Source: Candidatus Bathyarchaeota archaeon (GTDB taxonomy: Archaea; Thermoproteota; Bathyarchaeia; Bathyarchaeales; Bathycorpusculaceae). From it: 64,000 nt of DNA. Shown in pieces: positions 44,340 to 53,704 of the stretch. Location: contig JAOZHT010000001.1 in assembly GCA_026014735.1 (NCBI GenBank), positions 1,054,001-1,118,000 of the forward strand, written 5' to 3'. The notes under the pieces are model-generated. The model made no database searches and was not told the origin of the DNA. It saw nothing but the letters and a program-made list of their open reading frames with translations. The position numbers and the translations under genes are program-made. Position 1 is the stretch's first letter; each line of letters starts with the position of its first letter.

Positions 44340-45466
44340 GGAATAATTTCGCAGCCGTTAAATTTCAAGTAATCGAAATCCTTCAACTCAATTTTGCCTT
44401 CAGCTATCAGCCTGCGCATCCTCGGCACTTCTCCTTTTACAGCGGCGATGAGTTCCTCGACGGTGTGGCAGACTTTCAGGTAGTTCTCATCAGTCCACCG
44501 CTTGGTGATGTTAGTGTATAGGCAGCGTCCTCCACAGACCCCAAGGATTTTGCAGTCGCTACAGGGTTTTTGCTCCACAAACAGCTTAGGCAGCCGCAGC
44601 GGATCAGAGTTTTTTAGGTGCCCCAGGTAGTACTCTTTCATGCCCCACATGGTTGGGCAGGGAATTATGTATCCGTCGGTTTGGATGGAATAGTTAATCC
44701 AGCCGCTGCCGCATCTCATCAAGCATTCCTTCTCATCGTAGAGCAGCGAGTTAGCGATGCCCAGAAGCGGATAAAGCCTGAGCACAACACCTTTCTGCTC
44801 CATATAATCCACCCAAAACCGAGTTAACGCATGCACCCCGGGGATGTAGCTGCTTTGGCTCCACTGCTCAAAGTTCCGCCGGGGATAATCATTTCCCCAA
44901 AAGCCAGCGTTGAGTTGCCAATGAATCGAAGTGAAGCTGAAGTCCTCGTTGTCCAGCAGCCATCTAACCTGCTTTTCGATGTCGGTCTGCTCCATAACCG
45001 TCATTCGAGCAATCAATTCGCCGCTAAACCCGTTGCGCCGAACCAGCTTAAGGTTATCAACTACACGACGGAAGGTTCCTGAACCGCGGTAATGGTTCGT
45101 TAGGGTTTCTTGGCCGTCGATTGAAACCAGCAGTGTATGGAGGCGGTTGATGTATTTGGGTTCGAGTTTATCGAGCAGCAACCCGTTGGTCTGCATCATA
45201 TACAGCTTAGGCGAGATTGCATCCATGATTTGGCGCAGTTTATCCATCTGCATCAGGGGCTCCCCGCCATAGAAAGTTAAAACGCAGTCGGGGTCCTTCT
45301 CCACAAACGCCTTCAGGTCCGCTATGTCGTAGGTGACTTTGCGGGGGAGGTTGTAGTCGATTTGTATGTCGTCTCCGAATTCCTCGTCGAAGTCATCGAG
45401 GCTTTCGCCGAAGCAGTAGCGGCATTGCAGGTTACAGTCACTGGTGAGGAGCAGATGAAAGAACAT
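44336..45466 (-). CDS. Radical SAM peptide-modifying enzyme, AF1577-like (SPASM)
   Basis: 376 residues. The radical SAM cluster motif is CNLQCRYC near residue 11. YGGEPL and an IDG segment follow, and a C-terminal SPASM-like region holds CLMRCGSG, CPTMWG, CSDC, CGGRC and a final Cys. This set and the length fit the archaeal AF1577 family of presumed peptide-modifying enzymes. Its target is unknown, and no obvious precursor peptide adjoins it. An MFS gene lies 24 nt upstream on the same strand. Confidence 0.82.
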   Translation of the reverse strand: MFFHLLLTSDCNLQCRYCFGESLDDFDEEFGDDIQIDYNLPRKVTYDIADLKAFVEKDPDCVLTFYGGEPLMQMDKLRQIMDAISPKLYMMQTNGLLLDKLEPKYINRLHTLLVSIDGQETLTNHYRGSGTFRRVVDNLKLVRRNGFSGELIARMTVMEQTDIEKQVRWLLDNEDFSFTSIHWQLNAGFWGNDYPRRNFEQWSQSSYIPGVHALTRFWVDYMEQKGVVLRLYPLLGIANSLLYDEKECLMRCGSGWINYSIQTDGYIIPCPTMWGMKEYYLGHLKNSDPLRLPKLFVEQKPCSDCKILGVCGGRCLYTNITKRWTDENYLKVCHTVEELIAAVKGEVPRMRRLIAEGKIELKDFDYLKFNGCEIIP

Positions 45467-45490
45467 AGCTACTCATAGAATACGGGGTGC

Positions 45491-46816
45491 TTAATAGTAT
45501 TTTTCCGCCAACTTTCGCGCTTCCTCGTACTCAGCGGAATCATCATCTTGTTTTTCTGGCTCTTGGCTCTGATCTTCTTGGTTTCCATCGGCTGGTTTCT
45601 TGGTTTCTTTTGTCACCATTTTTTGAGCTTTTTCAATGTAGCTTTTGAGTTCCCGGTCCTTCATGGTTTTCTCAGGCAAAGTTTCAGGTGCATACATCAA
45701 GGGAATAACTGCCAAGAACAAGAAGAAACTGGCAATAGAGAACGCGGTAGAAAGGGGAATGCTGTCTGCGTATGGCGTTACTATTATGGTTAAAAAAGTT
45801 GATAACAGAAAAGGCATGCCGCCGACAGTATAGAATTTCTCTTTCTCATATCTCTCACCTAGATCGCCCCAAATTACGGTAAAGAAGACTGAAAATAGTA
45901 AGCCCCAGGTGATGCCGTCAAGTATCAAAAATAGGTAGGCAACTGTCTGAGAGCCGGAAAAAGCGCTAAGTACAGCATATTCAATGCCAAGCATCACAAA
46001 ACCTACAATTACAATTCGTTTTCTCCCAATAATGTCTGACAAAGCACCCCCTATAATCGCGAAGATTCCTGCGAGAGCATACTCAAACACTTGCATAGAA
46101 CTGTACATTGTTGGGAAAGCCGCTTCCACTAATGGGCTCTCAGCAAAATTTATGATAGAGAACATGATCCATGGGAACAAATACAATAAGATTTGTCGAT
46201 TTCGAAGGATTGAGATATAACTTGGCGCCTTGGTTGTTTTCTGTATTTCTGGTTTGTAATGTCTATTCATGATTGGAGATATCAATGCGCCAAGAAATCG
46301 CCAAGCAGTAAGAACAGCGAGGAAGACAAATGTCTCCACCTGTAAGCTGATTAAAGACGCGAGAATACACAATACCGCGAATCCAGTTAAACCCCAAATT
46401 ATTCCACCTAATAGTCCACGCGTCTCTATCGTTGTCACATCAGCAAAATAGCTGAGACAGGAGGGTAAGCCTATGCCTATTGAGGCACCGAAAAAGAAGG
46501 CGATGCCGGAGCTAGCTAATAGGTTGGTGCTGGAAATGAAATTTAACAAGAAAGTTGCTAATACACCCATAAATAGCCATACATATAGTGCCTTGTTCCT
46601 CATCCGAGGAAATAGTTTGGATCCGATTATCGCTGTGATCGCTATACCGATATAGTACATTAAAAGCAGCGTAACTTTTTCGCTGTTAGTACTTACGATA
46701 TCTGTGAAAACAAAATAAGTTAGCAGGTACCAAACAAATGTATTCAGCACTATGAAGGTTGCTGGCGCTGTCCTTTTGTAAGCTACTTTATCCTTTAGCG
46801 CTTTCAAGATAGCCAT
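45491..46816 (-). CDS. MFS transporter with charged C-terminal tail
   Basis: 441 residues: about 12 membrane helices (to about residue 375), then a hydrophilic tail rich in Lys, Glu, Gln and Asp. The motif GGALSDIIGRKR in the second half resembles the MFS signature. The radical SAM gene is 24 nt downstream, so the two may be cotranscribed, with the transporter perhaps exporting a modified product. The divergent promoter region upstream contains repeats that may control it. Confidence 0.82.
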   Translation of the reverse strand: MAILKALKDKVAYKRTAPATFIVLNTFVWYLLTYFVFTDIVSTNSEKVTLLLMYYIGIAITAIIGSKLFPRMRNKALYVWLFMGVLATFLLNFISSTNLLASSGIAFFFGASIGIGLPSCLSYFADVTTIETRGLLGGIIWGLTGFAVLCILASLISLQVETFVFLAVLTAWRFLGALISPIMNRHYKPEIQKTTKAPSYISILRNRQILLYLFPWIMFSIINFAESPLVEAAFPTMYSSMQVFEYALAGIFAIIGGALSDIIGRKRIVIVGFVMLGIEYAVLSAFSGSQTVAYLFLILDGITWGLLFSVFFTVIWGDLGERYEKEKFYTVGGMPFLLSTFLTIIVTPYADSIPLSTAFSIASFFLFLAVIPLMYAPETLPEKTMKDRELKSYIEKAQKMVTKETKKPADGNQEDQSQEPEKQDDDSAEYEEARKLAEKYY

Positions 46817-46901
46817 AGTGAACAGTTTGTTAAATGGGGGTTTTGGGATAAAACTCTTGCTTATTTGTGCTAAGTATTATGTCTCACAACATACTTTTAG
46901 C

Positions 46902-46952
46902 TGTAGATGTGTTCTACAAACAAAAAACTTATATGTATATATGTTCTACAAA
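46902..46952 (+). promoter_or_regulatory. TATA promoter flanked by direct repeats
   Basis: TGTTCTACAAA occurs at 46910-46920 and 46942-46952, spaced 32 nt, about three helical turns. Between them lies a strong TTATATGTATATAT box. TGTAGA (46902-46907) is also an inverted partner to TCTACA. This looks like a regulated promoter for the micropeptide gene or the divergent MFS gene. Confidence 0.5.
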
Positions 46953-46984
46953 TATACCATAAAAGGAAAGGAGCAAGAGATAAG

Positions 46985-47038
46985 ATGGCAAAAAGAGCTG
47001 CAAAGGTAAAGAAAGTCCCCGTTCGTATTGCCCCATAA
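46985..47038 (+). CDS. Possible basic micropeptide (17 residues)
   Basis: ATG to TAA encodes MAKRAAKVKKVPVRIAP. An AAAGGAG stretch lies about 11 nt upstream and the strong TATA box about 45-55 nt upstream. Six of 17 residues are Lys or Arg. It may be a true micropeptide, a truncated gene, or the leader of a short RNA; the sequence alone cannot decide. Confidence 0.35.
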   Translation: MAKRAAKVKKVPVRIAP

Positions 47039-47041
47039 GGG

Positions 47042-48040
47042 TCAAAGATCTTCAAGCATAAACTTCAAGAGATTTTGAAGCTTGCTTTTGGGCTTTGTCT
47101 CTAGGAGCTTGCTTGACAGATATAAACCTTCATCTACAAACTGTTGCATCACCGTCTTAAGTTTTTTAACGGGCGGTGAATCAACAGCTATTTCAACCAA
47201 TTCTGCAACGTCACTCTTTGTAAGTTCAGGTTTACTAATAATTGGCATAATTGAAGCTTTGATTTCTTGATTCCCCATGGCTAATATGAGGGGGATGGGT
47301 AAATCTTGAACCTGGATTCTCTGATGCAACTCTTCTGCATCAAAGATGTCAACGATGTCATCTCGTAGAGTTAACAGGATACCAAGTAGCCTACCGATTC
47401 GGGCTAACGCCGCATTTTCAGCGTCTTTTGCTCCGGCGAACAACGCGCCAAAGTACATGTCTGCTTCAAGGCTTGCCGCCTTCAGTTCAGTAATATGCAG
47501 GTATTCGCTGGCTGTTATGTTTTTGCTGTCTTTGAGCGCTAATTCGAGGGCATGGGCATTTCCCACTTCATACAGGAGCTCTTGGAGCTTTCGGGGAGCA
47601 TCTTTCTGTTTTTCTAAAGGCAGCTTGATGATGGATTCAGCGAAGAGTTTGAAGCCCTCAATCAAAAATGCGTTACCTAAAAGAAGCGCCATTTCAGCGC
47701 CGAATTTGCCGTAAACCGTTGGGACATTATGTTTTTCCGTGGACCTATCAATGATATCGTCATGAATGTCGAATGCTGCTGTAAACATCAGAATCGCCGC
47801 CTGTGCCTGCAAGCCCTCAGCGGGGTCTGCTCCTGCTGCCTCGTAAGCCATAGAAAACAGGCCCGGATGCGTAAACTCGCCCCAGTTGGCAACATAGTGT
47901 TCCAGTGCACAGTTAAGATCAGGCTGCTCGATTTTCTCGTCAAGAAGAATCTGCTTGGCGTATTCCAGGCTTTTTTGGCTTCGCTTCCTAAGGTCCTTGA
48001 CCACTAGGTTGCCGACTTTTTGTTTGGTCATACCTACCAT
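47042..48040 (-). CDS. Polyprenyl synthetase (prenyl diphosphate synthase)
   Basis: 332 residues of the trans-prenyltransferase fold. The first Asp-rich motif is DDIID (in DIHDDIIDRS) and the second is DDIVD (in LRDDIVDIFD). These bind Mg-diphosphate. In archaea such enzymes make geranylgeranyl or longer chains for lipids and quinones. The second motif and other segments are somewhat divergent from standard GGPP synthases, so product length is not predicted. Start ATG at 48040, though ATG three codons later is possible. Confidence 0.88.
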   Translation of the reverse strand: MVGMTKQKVGNLVVKDLRKRSQKSLEYAKQILLDEKIEQPDLNCALEHYVANWGEFTHPGLFSMAYEAAGADPAEGLQAQAAILMFTAAFDIHDDIIDRSTEKHNVPTVYGKFGAEMALLLGNAFLIEGFKLFAESIIKLPLEKQKDAPRKLQELLYEVGNAHALELALKDSKNITASEYLHITELKAASLEADMYFGALFAGAKDAENAALARIGRLLGILLTLRDDIVDIFDAEELHQRIQVQDLPIPLILAMGNQEIKASIMPIISKPELTKSDVAELVEIAVDSPPVKKLKTVMQQFVDEGLYLSSKLLETKPKSKLQNLLKFMLEDL

Positions 48041-48139
48041 TATTTAGCTGTTTACTTAAAAAATTAGCCATCCCCAAACAGAGCACTGATGCGTAGGAAG
48101 CAAAACTCTTAATAGCCTAGGCTTTAATCAGTGGGTTTC

Positions 48140-51022
48140 ATGAGCCAAACCAAGCAAATGGAGCAGAAGTGGCAGCGGCGATGGGAAGAAGCCCGCATAT
48201 TCGAAGCTGACCCTGACCCCAAACGCGAAAAAAAGATGGTTACCTTCCCGTTTCCCTACATGAACGGTCCCTTGCATGTGGGGCACACCTTCACCGCCAG
48301 CCGAGTGGACGCCTATGCACGCTTTAAACGTATGCAGGGCTACAATGTTCTGTGGCCTTGGAGTTGGCATTGGACTGGGCAGCCGCTTCTTGGCGCTTCC
48401 CAGCGTGTGGCACGGGGCGATGAAGCATACATCAAGGTGCTGCGTGAAGTCGACGGAGTACCTGATGAAGTGCTTAAAAAGTTTGTTGACCCCTTCTTTA
48501 TGGCTCAGTACTACACTGACGAGGGACGCTTAGCTGTTAAGGGCGTGGGTTTCTCGGTTGATTGGAGAAGAGAATTCACCACTGTCATGCCGACTTTCCA
48601 GAAATTTGTGGAATGGCAATACAAGAATCTTAGAGAAAAAGGCTACGTCACACGAGGGACACACCCGGTTGTTTGGTGCCCCAAAGACCAATCCCCAACC
48701 GGCGACCATGACCGCCAAATCGGCGAAGGCGTCACCCCCGAAGAGTACACCCTGATCAAGTATCGCCTCGACGAGGGCACGTTTTTGCCCGCAGCTACTT
48801 TCCGTCCTGAAACCGTCTATGGCATCACAAACATGTGGATTAACCCCGATGCCACATACGTGGAAGCCGAAGTTGACGGTGAATGCTGGATAATCAGCCG
48901 GGAAGCCGCCGAGAAACTTGGCGAGCAAGAACGCAAAGTCACTGTTAAACGCAGCTTTCCAGGCAAAGAACTCATCGGCAAAACCTTCACTAACCCCGTA
49001 ACAAACCTCAAATTCCCCATCTTGCCCGGCTGGTTTGTGGACCCTAAAACCGCCACCGGCGTAGTCTACAGTGTCCCGGCGCATGCACCATACGATTATC
49101 TTGCCCTGCGTGACCTGCAGAAAAAACCCCAGGTTCTCGCGCAGTTCGGTGTGGATGCAGAGGTGGTTTTGGCGATTAAGCCGATTTCAATAATCAAGCT
49201 GGAGGGCTTTGGCGACTTCCCAGCAGTAGAGGTCGTTGAGAAGATGGGTATAGTTGACCAAAACGACGCCAAAGCTGACCAAGCCACCAAGGAACTCTAC
49301 AAGAAGGAATTCCACGGCGGCATCCTCAAAGCGAACTGCGGAGTCTACGCGGGTAAATCAATCCGTGAAGCCAAAGACGTTCTCATCGCTGACTTCAAAA
49401 AGCTAGGCGCAGCCGGCAGCATGTATGATCTCTCTGAACCGGTGGTTTGCCGCTGCATGACTCAGTGCATCGTGAAAATCCTCTCGGACCAGTGGTTTTT
49501 GGATTACTCTGACCCCAAATGGAAAGCCCTTGCCCACCAAGTCATCGATCAACTAGCGGTTTACCCTGACTCCGCCAAACCATGGTTCCACACAGTTATC
49601 GATTGGCTCCGTGAATGGGCATGTGCACGCACCACAGGTTTTGGCACGCCGCTGCCCTGGGGTAAAGGCTGGATAATCGAGACGCTTAGCGACAGCACCG
49701 TGTACATGGCATTCTACACTGTTAACAAACATATTAAACAGAACAACATCAAACCTGAATCGCTTACGCCTGAAGTGTTCGATTATGTCTTCTTCGGCAG
49801 GGGCGACTCTGAGGGGTTGGGAACCACCACGGGCATAAGCCGTGACCTGCTCGACGCCATGCGCAGCGAGTTCCTCTACTGGTACCCCTTTGACCTTCGC
49901 AACTCCGCAAAGGAACTGGTGCCTAATCATCTTAGCTTTTGCATCTTCCACCATGCCGCGTTGTTTCCACGTGAACTCTGGCCAAAAGGAATCGGCGTCA
50001 ACGGCATGCTTATGGTTGAAGGCACAGGCATGCACAAGAGCAAAGGCAACTTCATCACCATGAAGGGCGCCGTGGAGAAGTACGGTGCAGACGCCACCCG
50101 CTGCGCGCTGCTTTTGGGCGCGGAGGGCATGGATGACCCTGATTGGCGAGCTGAAAACGTCACTGACCTTAAAGCCAAATTTGAGGCTCTGATGGGTTTC
50201 GCCGGCGCCATAATTGCATCCGCCAAAGCCCCCGACGACACCGCCCTGGAACGCTGGCTGTCCAGCCGCATGCAGAGACGAATCCGCGAAGTCACCGTAA
50301 GCCTTGATGAACTTAAAACCCGCACGGCGCTGCAGACCGCACTGTTTGAAACCTGGAATGATTTGCGCTGGTACATTCAGCGGAAAGGCAACACCAACGC
50401 CAAAGCTTTGGGCGAGGCAGTGAAGGTGTGGCTGCGTTTGCTGGCTCCGTTTGCGCCGTTTATCGGTGAAGAACTGTGGAGCCAGACTGGCGAGGAGGGC
50501 TTTATCAGCCTTGCAAAGTGGCCTGAGCTTGATGCTGCGAAGGTGGATGCGTCGGCTGAGGAGCAGGAGAACTTTGTCACTGATGTGATGGATGACACCA
50601 ACAACATCTTAAGAGCCATGAAGATTGCGCCATCCAAAATCTGCTACTATGCACCCGCAGCATGGAAGTGGCAGGTGTACCTTAAGGTGCTGGTGAAAAC
50701 CCAGATTGGCGAAGCCAAAATCAATGAGCTTATGAAGGAATTCGCCGCTGATGCAGCCTTAAAACCCCACATGAAAGACATTGCTCCGATGGTGCCCCGA
50801 ATCATCAAAGCATTCACTAAACTTTCAGGTGAACGCAGAGCCAACATGGCAAAAATCGGGGAAACAGACCAGACCACGATTCTGCAGGAATCCGCGGCGT
50901 TTCTACATGACCGCTTCAACTGTGAAATCTGCGTCTACCGCGAAGACGACGAAGCACGCTTTGACCCTAAACGCCGCTCCGCGACGGCTATGCCCTATCA
51001 ACCCGCAATCTACGTTGAATGA
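48140..51022 (+). CDS. leuS: Leucyl-tRNA synthetase (archaeal type)
   Basis: 960 residues. HIGH appears as PLHVGHTF, the KMSKS loop as MHKSKGNF. The large CP1 editing domain contains the TFRPETVYGITNMW segment. Together with the length this is the archaeal/eukaryotic LeuRS. It charges tRNA-Leu and hydrolyses mischarged products. The ATG at 48140 is preferred over the GTG at 48131: a TCTTAATAG box about 26-30 nt upstream fits a leaderless start. Copy B of the dispersed element follows the stop. Confidence 0.96.
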   Translation: MSQTKQMEQKWQRRWEEARIFEADPDPKREKKMVTFPFPYMNGPLHVGHTFTASRVDAYARFKRMQGYNVLWPWSWHWTGQPLLGASQRVARGDEAYIKVLREVDGVPDEVLKKFVDPFFMAQYYTDEGRLAVKGVGFSVDWRREFTTVMPTFQKFVEWQYKNLREKGYVTRGTHPVVWCPKDQSPTGDHDRQIGEGVTPEEYTLIKYRLDEGTFLPAATFRPETVYGITNMWINPDATYVEAEVDGECWIISREAAEKLGEQERKVTVKRSFPGKELIGKTFTNPVTNLKFPILPGWFVDPKTATGVVYSVPAHAPYDYLALRDLQKKPQVLAQFGVDAEVVLAIKPISIIKLEGFGDFPAVEVVEKMGIVDQNDAKADQATKELYKKEFHGGILKANCGVYAGKSIREAKDVLIADFKKLGAAGSMYDLSEPVVCRCMTQCIVKILSDQWFLDYSDPKWKALAHQVIDQLAVYPDSAKPWFHTVIDWLREWACARTTGFGTPLPWGKGWIIETLSDSTVYMAFYTVNKHIKQNNIKPESLTPEVFDYVFFGRGDSEGLGTTTGISRDLLDAMRSEFLYWYPFDLRNSAKELVPNHLSFCIFHHAALFPRELWPKGIGVNGMLMVEGTGMHKSKGNFITMKGAVEKYGADATRCALLLGAEGMDDPDWRAENVTDLKAKFEALMGFAGAIIASAKAPDDTALERWLSSRMQRRIREVTVSLDELKTRTALQTALFETWNDLRWYIQRKGNTNAKALGEAVKVWLRLLAPFAPFIGEELWSQTGEEGFISLAKWPELDAAKVDASAEEQENFVTDVMDDTNNILRAMKIAPSKICYYAPAAWKWQVYLKVLVKTQIGEAKINELMKEFAADAALKPHMKDIAPMVPRIIKAFTKLSGERRANMAKIGETDQTTILQESAAFLHDRFNCEICVYREDDEARFDPKRRSATAMPYQPAIYVE

Positions 51023-51044
51023 GCCTGCGGTCTGTTGCTCTGCA

Positions 51045-51108
51045 CCCCCTCTATTTATAGGGTTATAGCCTAGGCGTCTGCTGCTCCAGCACTCTCTCCC
51101 TCCCCTTA
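51045..51108 (+). repeat. Dispersed 3' element, copy B
   Basis: 64 bp beginning 23 nt after the leuS stop, sense strand. It holds CCCCTCTATTTATAGGG, CTGCTGCTCCA and TCCCTCCCCTTA in the same spacing as copies A (13701) and C (28533, minus strand). CCCT/AGGG flank the A/T core and can form a short hairpin. Confidence 0.65.
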
Positions 51109-51508
51109 GTTAAAGCAGGTCTGTTTTTGGTTTTTGTTTACTTGTTGTTGTGGGGGACCCCTCTTTATTCACCAACAACCTAAGGATTGCCAGAAACAAC
51201 CCAAATTGGAAAAGGGCTTTTTGGCATATTGCAGATTGGTTGTGGAGCAAACCACAAGCAGAACACTGGTCCACTATTGCTTCTTTGAATTTTTGGGGCC
51301 ATTTTTACTGTAGTCTAAGGGGCCTTGCTCTTCTTCGTCTTCCGCCTGAGATTTTGGCTTCTGAGCAGCTGAGTTAGCTGCTTGTCAGCCTCTTGTGTGT
51401 GGGCTATTGGGTTTAATTTGGGCATCTTTGGGAATTTATTGGGATTGGATTTTGAAATATTCTTATTACCCGTCTTAGGCACCCCAATGATTCAAGGATG
51501 TTTAACCC
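51109..51508. other. Intergenic region, no gene recognised
   Basis: About 400 bases after the repeat copy. A 75-codon plus-strand frame from a GTG at 51150 is Trp rich but lacks family resemblance. T/G-rich stretches precede the surface protein gene, where a promoter should lie. Confidence 0.4.
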
Positions 51509-52297
51509 ATGATACCTAAACCCAAAAAAGTCTTAGCGCCAACGATGCTCTTAGCTATATTAGCAGTTGCATTCGTTTCTTTGGCAAGCGTCCAAGCAGC
51601 AACAGTGACCTTCACCGCCGCAGCCACCGACAACAGCAACGTCATAACGTTAAGCGGCAGCGGATTTGATGCCTCCGAAAACGTGAAGCTAGCAATGCTA
51701 AACCAAACCGGCAGCTCAGTGATTTACAACTTCACCGAAGCAATAGCAACCGATAGCAACGGCGCCTTCTCAGTAAACGTTACTTTGCCGCCGGGAATCT
51801 ACGGAATATACAACATCACCGCCAAGACCTCCACCGTCTCAGCATCAACCCAATACACAATCAACGACACAGCTAAAGTAGCTGCCTCGCCCAACAACAG
51901 CAACATCATCCACGTAGTCGGCAGCGGATTCAACGCGGCAGAAAACGTGACTCTCCAGCTTAACGTAACAGGCACCGCCACCAACGCCTACAACTTCACC
52001 GACACCATAACAACCGATGCCAAGGGCAACTTTAACGCAACCGTAATCGTGCCGACAAGCCTACATGGAAACTACACCTTAATCGCATCCACCACCACCG
52101 CCTCAGCCAACACAACCATCACCGTTCCCGACCTCACCGGACCAACAGGCTCAACTGGCCAAACAGGCGCCAACGGAGCAACCGGTGCCAACGGCGCTGC
52201 AGGAGCCGACGCAGACCAAACAACCCTCTATCTTGCTTTTGTGCTAAGTGTAGCTGCTATTGCAGTTGCAGCAGTAACTGTGATAAAGAAACGCTAA
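51509..52297 (+). CDS. Surface protein with collagen-like stalk
   Basis: 262 residues. A signal peptide (about 1-31) is followed by two homologous beta domains of about 75 residues, each with the pattern GSGFxAxENV, YNFT, and DxxGxFxxxVxxP. A Gly-X-Y stretch (about 8 triplets, GPTGSTGQTGANGATGANGA) and a C-terminal membrane helix with KKR follow. So the two domains stand out from the membrane on a collagen-like stalk. N-glycosylation sites are many. Binding partner unknown. Confidence 0.75.
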   Translation: MIPKPKKVLAPTMLLAILAVAFVSLASVQAATVTFTAAATDNSNVITLSGSGFDASENVKLAMLNQTGSSVIYNFTEAIATDSNGAFSVNVTLPPGIYGIYNITAKTSTVSASTQYTINDTAKVAASPNNSNIIHVVGSGFNAAENVTLQLNVTGTATNAYNFTDTITTDAKGNFNATVIVPTSLHGNYTLIASTTTASANTTITVPDLTGPTGSTGQTGANGATGANGAAGADADQTTLYLAFVLSVAAIAVAAVTVIKKR

Positions 52298-52335
52298 ACT
52301 GCAAAAAGCAGTTCCCTCCCTTTTTGTTTTGCAAT

Positions 52336-53577
52336 TCACTTTATCGGTTTTATGATAACCGTGCAGAGGGTATCCTCGTTTAGGTGCTCGGCTGATGCTC
52401 GCCTTATATCCTCGCAGCTAACTTCCCTGATTTTAGTCACGTAGTCCTTGAGTGCTGAGTCGTTGCCAAACTGCATTTCCATATACGTGATGATTTCGGT
52501 GGTGTCATGGGGATCATCCATACCCCGCAATACACCGCCCAGCATAATCGCTTTTGCCCGCTCCAACTCCACCTCGGAAACCTTACGTTTACCCAAATCT
52601 GACAGCTCAGCAAAAATCAGCCTTCGGGTCTTCTCTACTTTCCGGTTCCCAACCGCACAATTCACGCTAAGATACCCAAAATCCGTGCCCTTACAGTGAC
52701 CCGAGCTGACATCGTAGGTGACCGCATGCTTCTCCCGCAGCTCGATGAAGAGCCGCGAGGTGGTGCCGCCGCCTAAAAGGGTGCCGATTAAATCCAGCAC
52801 TGGAGCGTCGGGGTGGGTGGCGTAGACGGTGCGGGCGCCAACGGCGAGGTAGGTTTGGGTTATGCCTGCTTTTTCCTCTACAATTACCGATTTGGGTTTG
52901 CCTGATTCTTGGGGCCACTGCTGCCGGGGTTGGTTGGCTGGGCACTCTTTGTTTTTGAAGGCTTCCAAAACCCGCATTTCATCGCCTTCCCCCACTTTAC
53001 CAGTAAGGACTAAAACCATATTCTGCGGCACATAATGGCATCTGTGCTCATTAAGCAGTTGGCTTAACGTGAGTTTTTTAATGGTTTTTGGGTAGCCGCC
53101 GACTGGTCGCTGAATAGGATGGCGCCTATAGAGGTTCTCTAACAGCAGCTCCTCCAGCTTCACAGTGGGATCATCGGAGACCTCGGCAAGCTCGTTTAGA
53201 ATGATTTTGCGTTCCAACTCAAATTTTGCTTCATCGAACTCATCGCCAAAGAAGAGATCGCAGAGTATCTCCGAGGCATCAGTCAGCTTGCTTGGCAAAA
53301 CGTCCGCTGCACCCAAAACGTGTTCGCGGTCAGTGTAGAAATCCAGTACGCCGCCTGCTTCTTCGATGCTGCGTGACCGCTTTATTTTCTTATCTGAGCC
53401 GCCTGCCAGCATATGCTCGATGAAGTGGGCGACGCCTGCGGCGGTTTTGGGTTCTTGGTTGCTGCCGTATTTGACGGCGAGTGACAGCTGGGTGGTGTTG
53501 GCGTTTCGCCGGGGATAAACGATTGCGGTTAAGCCGTTGGGGAGGGTTTGTCTGCGCCATACTAGGTTAGCTGACAT
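52336..53577 (-). CDS. M16 family zinc peptidase
   Basis: 413 residues. The inverted zinc motif HXXEH is HFIEHML near residue 52; a downstream Glu lies in NELAEV. The C-terminal half has the R/Y region typical of catalytic M16 members (GGGTTSRLFIELREKHAVTYDV). So both halves are present in one chain. M16 peptidases degrade short peptides in the cytoplasm. The ATG at 53577 is preferred over a TTG four codons earlier. Confidence 0.9.
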   Translation of the reverse strand: MSANLVWRRQTLPNGLTAIVYPRRNANTTQLSLAVKYGSNQEPKTAAGVAHFIEHMLAGGSDKKIKRSRSIEEAGGVLDFYTDREHVLGAADVLPSKLTDASEILCDLFFGDEFDEAKFELERKIILNELAEVSDDPTVKLEELLLENLYRRHPIQRPVGGYPKTIKKLTLSQLLNEHRCHYVPQNMVLVLTGKVGEGDEMRVLEAFKNKECPANQPRQQWPQESGKPKSVIVEEKAGITQTYLAVGARTVYATHPDAPVLDLIGTLLGGGTTSRLFIELREKHAVTYDVSSGHCKGTDFGYLSVNCAVGNRKVEKTRRLIFAELSDLGKRKVSEVELERAKAIMLGGVLRGMDDPHDTTEIITYMEMQFGNDSALKDYVTKIREVSCEDIRRASAEHLNEDTLCTVIIKPIK

Positions 53578-53704
53578 AGCACATGTCAATCACTTGCGTC
53601 TAAAAAAGTTTACACTACATTCATCTGTGGTTTGGCTTGGACGGATTTGTTGCTACGGGTAAAACCCTTTAATATGCAACCAGTGTAAATCCTGATGATC
53701 TGCC

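Noticed and set aside
51150-51377. 75-codon plus-strand frame after leuS
   Set aside because: No family resemblance or ribosome-binding site, and unusual Trp-rich composition.
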